Below are positions 1 to 45,650 of a stretch of 64,000 bases of DNA, piece after piece. Within the stretch, counting starts at the first letter, position 1, and the number at the start of each line of letters is the position of its first letter. The notes beneath the pieces were generated by a model. That model made no database searches, was not told the origin of the DNA, and saw only the letters and a program-made list of their open reading frames with translations. This DNA comes from Sebastes aleutianus (lineage: Eukaryota > Chordata > Actinopteri > Perciformes > Sebastidae): contig CAKAKS010000031.1 in assembly GCA_916700875.1 (NCBI GenBank), positions 5,713,477 through 5,777,476 of the forward strand, in the 5' to 3' direction. The position numbers were made by a program, and so were the translations under genes.

Positions 1-560
1 AAAAAAAGTCATAACATTACGAGAATAAAGTCATAATATAACGAGAATAAAGTCATAACATTACGAGAATAAAGTCATAATATAACGAGAATAAAGTCAT
101 AATATTACGAGAATAAAGTCATAATATTAAGAGAAAAAAGTTGTAATATTATGACAATAAAGTCATAACTTTACGAGAAAAAAAATAGCACGTAAAATTA
201 CTACTTTATAATATTATGACTTGATTCTCATAATATTATGACTTTATTCTCGTAATATTATGACTTTATTCTCAAAATATTATGACTTTTTTCTCGTAAT
301 ATTATGACTTTATTCTCAAAATCTCAGATTTATATTTTTCCTTAATGTAGCACATTGAGGGAAAAAATATAGGACATTTCCAGAATTAAGTCATAATACT
401 ACGAGAAATAAAGTCGGAATGTTACAAGAAAAAAAGTCATTACTTTACGAGAAATAAAGTTGTAATAGTACGAGAATAAAGTCATAACTTTATGAGAAAA
501 AAAATAAAATAGCACGTAAAATTACTACTTTATAATATTATGACTTTATTCTCGATATCT
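1..560. repeat. AT-rich minisatellite, about 22-bp unit, in alternating orientation
   Basis: A unit like GTCATAATATTACGAGAATA is repeated in tandem in 1-180, appears as its reverse complement in 210-320, forward again at about 385-500, and reversed at 528-555. The two turning points share the same junction text (AATAGCACGTAAAATTACTA), so the array itself seems to have been duplicated. Confidence 0.8.
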
Positions 561-639
561 CAGATTTATTTATTTTCCTAATTGTGGTCCTAATACTCCG
601 TCGTACCATAGACCTATAACAATGATAAATAAAAATGAA

Positions 640-904
640 AATGTAAACAAAAAACAGTCATTCATTTCCATGTTTATAAATCCCCAGGGAGCCACTGGTG
701 AGGAGCTGAGACCCCTGAACTAGGGTGTCCCACGAGGATAGTGACAGTACTACGGATGATGACGTAACGTGAGCTGAACCAGTCTGCAGCAGCGTGGAAC
801 CCACAGAACCGAAACCGAACCTCCATTCTCCTCCACTACTCCTCACCGACACACCCACAGCAACTACCGCTCCGGATAACCTGTAATTATCACATAAAGT
901 AAGT
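640..904 (+). promoter_or_regulatory. Candidate distal ass1 promoter / non-coding exon 1
   Basis: This 260 bp stretch is richer in G, C and CpG than its AT-rich flanks. It has TATAAA at 675-680, a CRE/ATF-like TGACGTAA at 760-767, and a perfect GTAAGT donor at 899-904. Human ASS1 has non-coding leader exons before its ATG exon, so this could be the fish equivalent, spliced to 3919. It could equally be the promoter of an unseen upstream gene. No recognisable protein is encoded on either strand. Confidence 0.3.
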
Positions 905-1129
905 ACAACCCAGCGTCTTGTTTTTATATTTCAATTGAAGGTTTTATCAGTGAATCACCGCCTTGGTCTCCACTACTAGTGTCTAGTACAGTTAACGTTA
1001 GCAACAGGTTGGTTCAACTGGAGGCAATATACGCATGTACAATTAGCTGATGTGATGTAGCTAGTTAGTAGCTGGATAGCTAGCTGACATGCAACTAGTG
1101 TCTGTTTTTAGCTATTTTGAGCATTGTGC

Positions 1130-1720
1130 CAGGTGGCCAATATCAAGCAAAATGCATAACCAGTGTTATATATTGCTTTAAAATGCTTAAAAGCTACCGG
1201 TAGTCAGTTTAAAGAACGTTTTACAACCACAGAAACTCAGGTGTGTCAGGTGGCAAATGTGTAGAAAAATGGATTACCACATTTACCAGTGTTATATATT
1301 GCTTAACAATTCAAATTCTGTCTTCCTTTTAAATTCTACTGGTAGTCAATTTTAATAACTCTTTACAACCTAAAAAAAACTCAGCTACATCACTTAATAG
1401 TTAGTCCCACTTGATAGAAGAAGATAGTTCTGGTATTTAAGCTGGAAATAAAAGATGGTGGCCAATATCAAGCAAAATGGATTACCAGTTATCAGCACGG
1501 GTTGAGGGTGGTTTCCTCACACCCTGAATTACATGCAGTGACATGGACAAATATGTCATCCCATTAAAAATGTGGGTGTGTTGTGTAGCCTGCAAAGACT
1601 GCAGATAGGCAAGGAGGAAGTGCAAGACACATTTTAATCTGTTAATCATATAGTTAAAGTACATATGTTATATTACTTATACATAGCAAAATATCATATG
1701 AAAGATTTCTGCTTTGATTT
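1130..1720. repeat. Left arm of compound inverted repeat
   Basis: Segment 1134-1232 is the reverse complement of about 2593-2690. Segments 1405-1456 and 1510-1715 pair with 2529-2581 and about 2222-2500. The intervening 1244-1425 instead pairs with 3225-3404. No coding capacity is seen. It resembles a foldback or rearranged MITE, family unknown. Confidence 0.7.
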
Positions 1721-2220
1721 TGTAATGATACAATAACTTGCACAACTTGGTTGCCACTCCAGCCAGCTTGTCAGGATGTATGATAAAGAAACTGGGGTTG
1801 GATGGTTTGAAATGAATAAACCATATCAAAATATTGTAATGGTGGATTTCTACTCTAAATGCACTCATAAATCATTAGCAATAACAAAAACGTATAATTT
1901 TTTTCTGTCTATTACAATGTACTGAGAATCTGAATGTGAGAAACTACCTAATAGTAAAATAATAATAGTCTTGAAGAGACCTTTTTTTTCCAACGAAATC
2001 ATTAATTTTTCATGAATGGTTAACTCCTGTCAATGAATAAAGTGATGCTTTAAAACACATTAGATATATATATTTTTGTATTATTTTAACAGATTTATAT
2101 TATCTCCAGAAAACAGTATGTTCAAAGTATCCTGAGTTGTAGCCTATATTCTGTGTACATAATCAATAGGGTGAATTATAAAGTTATTATTATTATTATT
2201 ATTATATTATTATATATAAA
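1721..2220. other. AT-rich spacer between inverted arms
   Basis: No gene is seen. It includes a (TTA)n/(TA)n microsatellite at about 2185-2216. Confidence 0.5.
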
Positions 2221-2700
2221 ATCAAAGCAGAAAACTTTCATATGATATTTTGACATGTATAAGTAATATAACATATGTACTTTAACTATATGATTAATAG
2301 ATTAAAATTACCTGAAAGCGACCCGACCCTGGATGAGCGGTTGAAGATGAGATGAGATGAGATTAAAATGTGTCTTGCACTTCCTCCTTGCCTGTCTGCA
2401 GTCTTGCAGGCTACACAACACACCCACATTTTTAATGGGATGACATATTTGTCCATGTCACTACATGTAATTCAAGATGTGAGGAAACCACCTGTGAAGA
2501 TGTCATAATCCTCCTCAAACCATGCTGATATCTTTTATTTCCAGCTTAAATACCAGAACTATCTTATTCTATCAAGTGGGACTGAGTTTTTTGGTTGTAA
2601 AAAGTTCTTAAAACTGACTACCGGTAGCATTTAAGCATTTTTAAGCAATACATAACACTGGTAATCCATTTTGCTTGATATTGGCTCCTGACACAATGTG
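2221..2700. repeat. Right arm of compound inverted repeat
   Basis: Reverse-complement partner of 1134-1720 (for example CTACCGGTAGCATTTAAGCA against its mirror near 1180-1205). It is interrupted by a 51-bp insertion at 2309-2359. Confidence 0.7.
2309..2359. mobile_element. 51-bp retroposon-tail fragment flanked by a 10-bp direct repeat
   Basis: The inserted sequence, with GACCCGACCCTGGATGAGCG and a GATGA-repeat tail, resembles the 3' end of a common fish SINE/LINE-type repeat. AGATTAAAAT flanks it at 2299-2308 and 2360-2369. It is absent from the mirror position in the left arm, so it arrived after the arms formed. Confidence 0.5.
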
Positions 2701-3050
2701 CTACTTCACTGTAAAGCACTTTTATTGCACTGGTAGATCTTTCTAAGAGAGCTCCGAACCTCAGCCCCAGCACTATAGGCTGCAACTAATGATTATTTGC
2801 TTCACTGATTAAACTGTTATCCATCTAATCATTTAGTCTCTAAAATGTCAGAAAATAGTGAAAAATGCCCATGACAAGTTCCCAGAGCCCAAGTTGATGT
2901 TGTCAAATTGCTTGTTTTGGCACTTCAACAGTTTTCACTAAAGTATAAGAATTAAATGTTCACATTTCAGAAAATGAAACCAGCAAATGTTTTCCCAGAG
3001 CTGTGCTGTTATTTGTAAACCAGGCTTTGCCACGTGTTGTTAGTATACTA
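2691..3050 (+). repeat. First copy of direct duplication upstream of ass1
   Basis: It runs from CACAATGTGCTACTTCACTG through CAGCCCCAGCACTATAGGCT to a CACGTG E-box at 3031-3036. It matches 3404-3840 in order with substitutions and indels. It also contains an 'aggctgcaactaatgatt' repeat-family segment. Confidence 0.65.
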
Positions 3051-3420
3051 CACTCTGGGAAAAATTTTTATGGGATGACATATGTGGCCATAACTCCTCC
3101 CAGTTACATGCATAACTGAAGAGTTTGATTCACGACGTGGGGAAACCATCTGTGAAGATGTCATCATCCTCCTCAAACCATGCTGATATCTTTTATTTCC
3201 ATTTTGAATACAATAACTATCTTTTTCTATCAAGTGGGACTAACTATTAAGTGATGTAGCTGAGTTTTTTTTAGGTTGTAAAGAGTTATTCAAATTGACT
3301 ACCAGTAGCATTTAAAAAGGAAGACAGAATTTGAATTTTTAAGCAATATATAACACTGGTAAATGTGGTAATCCATTTTTCTACACATTTGCCACCTGAC
3401 ACAATGTGCTACCTCACTGT
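3051..3420. repeat. Duplicate of the right-arm unit
   Basis: Resembles 2440-2700 in the same orientation (ATGCTGATATCTTTTATTTC, CTATCAAGTGGGACT) and is the reverse complement of 1244-1425 in its second half. Confidence 0.6.
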
Positions 3421-3840
3421 AAAGCACTTTTATTGCACTGGTAGATCACTCTAAGAGAGCACCTAACCTCAGCCCCAGCACTATAGGCTGCAGCTAATGA
3501 TGATTTGCTTCAATGTCATCCAGTCATCTAATCATTTAGTCTCTAAAATGTCAGAAAATAGTTCCCAGAGCCCAAGTTGATGTTGTTAAATTGCTTGTTT
3601 TGTCCATTCAACAGTTGGTTTTAAAGTATAAGCAGCACATGTTCACATTTCAGAAGATGAAACCAGCAAATGTTTGGAATTATAAATTACTTAATTGTTA
3701 AATAGATTATAAAAATTGTTGATTATTTAACTTTCCATGGTTCAACCAATCGATTAATTATCAGCTGCCTCAGGCCCTGTCCCGCAGCTGTGCTGTTATT
3801 TTTAAACCATACAGAGCCACGTGTTCTTATAGAAGTTAGT
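3404..3840 (+). repeat. Second copy of direct duplication, reaching the ass1 promoter
   Basis: Repeats 2691-3050, including the E-box (CACGTG at 3818-3823). It ends about 110 nt before the ass1 start codon. Confidence 0.6.
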
Positions 3841-3951
3841 ACACGCAGGTTATATATTGACACTTCCTCCCCAGCTGGTATAATTGCCTCCCTCTGTCTC
3901 TCTGCTGCCACTCCACAGCTTCTTTACCTGTCTGACTGAAGGGCCTTCATC
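3800..3951 (+). promoter_or_regulatory. ass1: Candidate ass1 proximal promoter / 5' UTR: E-box and TATA-like box
   Basis: A CACGTG E-box is at 3818-3823 and TATATATT at 3851-3858, about 100 nt upstream of the ATG. Mammalian ASS1 is regulated through an E-box (Myc/HIF) near its promoter, as I recall. The same stretch also reads as a splice acceptor: a pyrimidine-rich tract followed by CAG ending at 3918. So either transcription starts near 3880, or this is the 3' end of an intron behind a non-coding exon. The sequence alone cannot decide. Confidence 0.4.
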
Positions 3952-39540
<35,589 letters not shown>

Positions 39541-39930
39541 TTGTTGCAGTCCTGTGAACCATCTTCCCTCCTCCCTCTGCCATGTCTTAAGCAGTAGTAG
39601 GTTTAGACTTTGTGCCTTTATTGTCTTCCTTTTGCCTTATTCTCTACTGTTAGTTATATTCAGAGTATCTAGCACACTAGCGAGCACACCAGGCTCTTAC
39701 TGTAAAACTGTGACGTTTCTTAGGTGATGAAGAGTGGAGGAAGAAAAATCTACAAATAGTATGAATCAGGTTAACAGATATATTGTGGGTGAGGATTATT
39801 ATGTATTTCTTAGTATTTTATTTTCTGATTTGCCTCATTCCTGGCATCAGTAGGTCAGCGCTTTAGTGCAAATATATATAAACTGGGAATTCTTTGTTTC
39901 AGAAATAAAATGGAGTGAATTGTGTTTTTT
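39541..39930 (+). other. ass1: ass1 3' UTR with AATAAA at 39904-39909
   Basis: After the stop codon a roughly 370 nt AT-rich stretch leads to AATAAA at 39904. A GT/T-rich segment (GTGTTTTTTC) about 20 nt further on fits a cleavage and polyadenylation site near 39925. The end is inferred. Confidence 0.6.
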
Positions 39931-41560
39931 CTTCCTCAGCTCTTTTCTTAATTCATTCCAGAAAATATCGAGCATTTATCGTGAGTTTACATGCGAACAC
40001 AGTGGAGAGATACACATCATCAGCCCCTGTCAGTTTAAATGTGTTAGTGATTAATAGCTCATGTCTTTGGCAGACAGCCTATTTATTAGTGCCCGCCTGT
40101 TTAACTCTCGGGGCTGTGTAGTCACTGCCCCGTGAAGATTTCAGGGCAGCGAGGACACTGGATCATATTTACAATATGTAGATGAAGCGGTAGCGGTACA
40201 TGAGTTCGGCACAGGCGAAAGCCGACGTGGTGGCTTGCTGATAGCCGCTGGAGCAGAAGTGATGAGGCCATTTCTGAGCTCAAATGGCACAAGTCAGATG
40301 GAAAGAAAACCAATTGGCCACATATTTATATTTCCCTGCACCGCATGGGGTCTCCGGGCTTAGAGAACAGAGGAAAGAGGTATTTTAAAGAGCATTGTGC
40401 CATTATTACCTTTTTTGAAAAATAGATAAACCTGGTATGAATGGTGCTCTGTTTTCTTAGTTTCTTGGTCAATATGAGGAAATATGTGACCTTAAGGATG
40501 TACTTTAGGCTTTAATGCAAACTCACATCAAGCAAGAACATCTTTTTAACCTTGGATTTTAAATTCAAAGTAGCAAAATCACAATTACATGACAGCTACA
40601 CAAATAAGTGATGAATGATTTAACGCGATTAGAAAGTGTTTCGGCTTTGAAAGAGGTTTGACAACCTATTTTAGTTGTTTAAAACAACCAAAGAGCTCAT
40701 ATACTAGACGTTTATCAAACTGCAAAAAAAATTTAAGTGGCAGCCTCAAAAATCATGACCCTTAGAAATGAGATTAAACAAATTAGATAAAACACGGTAA
40801 TTAGCGTTAATAACTTTAGGGTTGCTGGTAGGCAGATTTTGTTACCTTTGTCCACAGGCGTTTTAGGACGCAAGGGATCGCTGCTCGCAGTTTTCAAACC
40901 AGAACCAACGCTGCAGCTCGTTTGGAAACTTTTCTCATGATATTCTGAAAATAGTTCACCGAAATGTGTATCTGAAAACATTTTAGGCGAGAAATAAGCC
41001 ATGTGGGTGCTGAATCTGTCTTCATTTTACATCGCCAACGATTAGTTTAAAAGTTTTTCGGGAGTTACCAGAGGCGGCGAGTCACGCCGGATGCCCCTGA
41101 TTTGCATAAAGTAGCCTAGACCTCAACTTTACGCAAACGAGGTGCGGCCAACACAACGGTTTGTCTCTCAAAACGCAAAGCTACACTACCAGAATGCATT
41201 GCACGGCTAGACAATGAATGGGAAGCGTGGAAAGGATGATCTTGTTGTGAAACACTCCACAAGAAAGCAATAACTATTCCTTTAATTTAAAATCATATTA
41301 ATTACCATATTGTGATTGTTGTTTACTCTGTGGTGCAAAAACTGCTCCATCATGACTGTCACTTATTCAGAGATTAATGCCACAACAATGTAAGTCAGAC
41401 CTCCTTCACAGAAAGTTTTGAAGATGTAGTTTTCACCTTCTTAATCCCTCAAACAAATGGAGGCTTTTCTTGTTGCAGGGCTCAGTGTATCTATAAAAGG
41501 CAATTTCAGAAAGGACGAGGATGTTTTTACATTTGTATATTGTTTAATATTAAAGTAGTT
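39931..41560. other. Intergenic DNA after ass1
   Basis: Mostly unrecognised. About 40555-41270 looks like a diverged interspersed repeat from memory (TTTGCATAAAGTAGCC, ACTACCAGAATGCATTGC); its ends are not defined. Confidence 0.4.
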
Positions 41561-42640
41561 CTCCCCCTTCAGTGTGTAGCACACAGCAGCTGCTTCTGTG
41601 CGCACCACTCCCCGATCCCCACCACTGAAAGATGTCAGTCCCGTATTGAAGTGCTGGGTACGGTGTGGGCCTCAAGGTGGAGTCCACAGTCACAGGAGAC
41701 CCCCCGCCAGGTCTAATGGGCAATGAGGGCTCCTCGGACCCTTTCAGTCCCGCAAGAGCCCCTCAGCCCCCGCTCAATTACACGGCAGGCGTCTCAGTCT
41801 TTGCCTGGTCAATTACCAGCCAGCCCCTGCATTTACTGTCGCGCACACACAGGTTGCAAGATAATCAGTGTCCAAAATTGCCCGGTTAGAATGAAGGGAT
41901 GGATGGAGAGGTATTCAGATTAGTCAGTCAAGCTGAAGGGGAGGTAGGAGGGATGGGGACAGCTATCAATCTCAATCTGGCTTCAGTGGTTGGAGGGGGA
42001 GGATCGCGGTGACCTTTCAACTTTGTATCTGGAAAGATATGATCCCGAGAAATCTTTACTGATGTGATAGCTCTCCTGTACAATGTTTTGTTTTAGGAAT
42101 AGAAAGATGGTTTCTGTATGTGAGTTCCACCGCTTAGTTTTATTTAAGCACAGATAATCAACGATCCTGGCTGCGTGCATGTATGTGCGCGCCCGGACAC
42201 ACATACACTTTACGTCGTCTCATATTCCATCTACCTTCCCCTCCCTCCTACCTGTCTATCCAACCAGCCAGGTCTGAAAACTAGCTGACACCTGACCAAG
42301 GGAATTAATCATCCTTGACCCTGGACCAATTACCCCTCATTACCCACTCTGTGTCCACCTCTCAGGGGAGAGCCGTGTAACAATAGCGCGACATGAAAGT
42401 CGGCGGCGTCACAGGACCGAGCCCTAATGGACGCTCCTGTGCGACCGTGTCTCCTCAGGAGTCCAGGTCGACTAACCTTCAAGTCCTTGTCACTCTCCCA
42501 ACAGCACACCTACAAAGGACGCTATTGTTCAGGATCAGGGTCCATGACCTCTTGAGATGAAGTGCAGAGGGCCGCTGGCAATGAAAGGGCACCCGTGCTG
42601 GAAATGGATGACTCAAGGTTTGAGAGAATAAGAAAGTGTT
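41560..42640. other. Intergenic low-copy, GC-richer stretch; candidate regulatory DNA
   Basis: Repeat-poor sequence with no coding match, unlike its AT-rich flanks. Could be conserved non-coding DNA; not testable here. Confidence 0.25.
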
Positions 42641-42914
42641 TAAACACTTGAATTTAAGATGTTTGGTGCCACTTTCTAATTTACTGTATATATTGTTAGT
42701 AAGTTGATACTAATGGCTGTATTTGGTAATAATCCAGTTAAGTTAAATTCACCTGGGTTTCTCACTTCCTCATAAATCATCAAATGTGCAGTTATACGTG
42801 TTAATAAGTAATTAATAAAGTGTTTACATATTAATTCATCCAGACAGCAGCTGATGTTTAAAAAACATGTCAGTACATGTGGTTTGGATTCTTCACAGGC
42901 CTTTTTCAGGAGGT

Positions 42915-43250
42915 CAGCCAAAGTGATTTTCACAACCAGTGTTGGAAATTAACTTTTTGGTCCACCTGACACTGTGGCCGGTGGATTCCAAAATCTACCA
43001 GGCACTCAATAGATTACCATTGTTTTTTTGGCTAGTGAATGAAGCAAATCTAGCAGACACTTGCATATTTTACCAGCATTTGGCTGGTTGCTGATGCTAA
43101 TTTCACTGCTGCGTGAATACGTCTTATCTCTAATATTCCCTTCCTGGCTTGCCAGTTCACTCTCTGCTTTTAAATCACATTTTAAACACACTTCTGTAGC
43201 TAGTATGGGTTTCATTTGTTTTCATAAGTTAGCTTCTTTGTCATTTAATT
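42915..43250 (+). repeat. 'agtgttggaaattaact' element fragment
   Basis: Starts CAGTGTTGGAAATTAACTTT then CACTGTGGCCGGTGGATT, recalled as a hAT-like fish element. Right end not found. Confidence 0.4.
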
Positions 43251-44930
43251 AATTTTTGATGTATCTTATGAATCAAAAACGTAAAGATGCTGTTCCAGTA
43301 AGACTTATTACAGTATTTGTCTCATATTTTCAGAAACAAAAACAAAACCAACTGTGATTTTAGCCTGACGACCTCCCATTCATAGCCGAGGGATAAAAGA
43401 GCTTTCTTAAGACAAACTAAAAAATCACTAACTAACCTGGAATTGCCAGATTTTCCCTCGGCAACAGTGATATTCATTTGTGGGGACAAAGAGATCAAAT
43501 TACCTGAACAAAGCACATGAGAATGTCTTTTACTCATCAGAATATTTCTTGGTCATTCAATCTGTGCTCTTCAGCTACCTGTTTCCCATGTTCACTGACC
43601 TCTCCTCTTTAAACACAATGAGACAAGAACAATGACCATGGGGGGTTAATTACCACCAATTAGAGGCAGAAGTGGCTCTCCTTCACTATGGTGTGCGTAA
43701 CCTGAGCCCAGTGAGCCGCATCGGGGCTCCATTATAATGTCCGTCTCCAGATTTCCATATTTAATTTAACTAGTGTATAGATAATTAAAACATTTGCTAC
43801 TTTAAACTTATTCTAAATTTCACTTAAGTATCTCAGAACACTGTTTTATTTCTGTTCATGGCTTCTTTCTTTTATTTATCTATTACTTTTTTTGCTTTAA
43901 CCACTATCACATCGTATTTTCTCAGCGCAGTGATATCGCAATAAACTGTCAATTGCTCCTTGTTTCTGAACATTTCACTTAATGCTACTTTACTTAGCAG
44001 GTAAGGGGTTAATGGACTGGTCCCCTGTGGTTTGTGCAGAAAGCTAATGGGCCTGGCAAAGATGATGAGGTCACTCTCTTACTGCTAAGAAACAATGAGC
44101 GATTTATAGGCCAGGATACCATGCCAATAGTGTTGGCTTACTAATAATAAATTATTTATAGTTATACTTTTTATATCCATGGGTACCACTAGATGGACTT
44201 GGATAAATGGTAATGATGATCAGCTCATATTTTGTGAACTAAAATACAAGTGTGAAGGATGTGAGGCTGATTAAACACACTTTTCTTTCAGCTAGGAGAG
44301 TAGACATTTCCATCAGTTGTTAGTGGTATTAATAAGTTCATTAATACTATGGCTCAGATCATTTCTTGGGTATAAATGCCATTGATGTACTTGAACAGAG
44401 CTGATTTGTCCTAATAGCTGAAATGTCCACTTCATTCATACTCTTGAAACTTGATCTCCTGCGAGTATGAAGAGACCATCTGTGAGGAACCATCCAAATA
44501 AAGCAGGATCCACTTTGCCTTCCAGGCTATAGCTAACATCCATGGATCCTGTCCTGAGTGTTTTTCCTTGATGTCGAAGCCTATTTTCTGGTGTCAAAGG
44601 ACACCCATACACTGATGTCCTAAAGATCTATAGACAGATGGGACCATTACGGTCAAAGCCCTTGGCTTTGTTTGGCCTGAGCCGGTGATGAAATATTGAT
44701 GGAAAAATAGAAATATTTTGCCTGCTGCTCAATGTTGCCCAACTAAAAGGGTTAATGAGTGTGATGACTTCCCAGTCTCCTGTTACAACAAAATGTAGCT
44801 CAACCACCCACTAACATTGACTAGACCGGAGTCTGCAGGCTCTACGGGGCTAACAAGAATCGATAACCTTTTTCAATGCTGGATTAAATTACCCTGGTAT
44901 AGTTGCTAGAAGCTGAATTTGATGTTTATG
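43251..44930. other. Intergenic DNA, nothing recognised
   Basis: AT-rich with a short GC-richer, repeat-poor patch at 43600-43760 (GGTTAATTACCACCAATTAG). No gene seen. Confidence 0.5.
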
Positions 44931-44989
44931 ATGAGTTGTAGGTTGCTAACGGTTTGGCAATTTCCATCTTTAATGGGAAAACCCAGGCT

Positions 44990-45650
44990 AATGGAAGAAT
45001 TTGACATTTTGGGATATACAGTGTGCTCATTTACTTTCTTACTGAGAGTTAAACGAGCATATTGAAACCACTCGAGTGTACGGTAAATACGAAGCTACTG
45101 TCCGTAGCAACCGCCTTTTTGAAGACACGAAAAGGCTTCAAAATTTACGAGTGGAGTATTTTGTTAACCGCAGACCTTATTTCAGGTATCTAACTTAAAA
45201 CCCTTTCAAAAAAACCATTGACTTCCAGACGAGGGAACCGGAAGTGCTAAAATGCTAACTTATTTCCGGGTTTTAGGACTCATTCCTGCACCACTCTATT
45301 TAGTCAGAAACCAAAGTATGGATATGATGGTGCTAGATGAAAAGTCAGGGAATCTCCAAAGTTATTACAACTCATCCTGCGGGGAACATGAACAACCGTG
45401 CCATATTTCATTGCAAACCATCCAATTGTTGTTGAGACATTTCACTAAAAATCACAAATGTTAACATCTTGGTGGCGATAGAGGAAAAGTCAGTGGATCA
45501 ACAAGGTCTTTAGGATTCATCCTCTGGGGGCCATGAATGTCTGTACAAAACTTCATGGCAATCCATCCCTCTTTGTGCAATATTTCAGTCTGGACCAAAG
45601 TCGTTGACCAACAAACAGACTGAAATCGCCAATTTCTAGAGCCATGCCAC
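44990..45650. repeat. Mosaic of diverged interspersed repeats
   Basis: About 45230-45295 is an inverted terminal piece of the 20205-20770 element family (CATTCCTGCACCACTCTATT). 45330-45640 has the text GGATTCATCCTCTGGGGGCC and TTCATGGCAATCCATCC, known to me as a common fish repeat. Confidence 0.55.

Noticed and set aside
1..560. CRISPR-like regular repeat array
   Set aside because: No unique spacers; the 22-bp unit is contiguous and reverses strand.
40733..41002. 89-codon minus-strand frame
   Set aside because: Falls in what looks like a dispersed repeat; no recognisable transposase or other domain.
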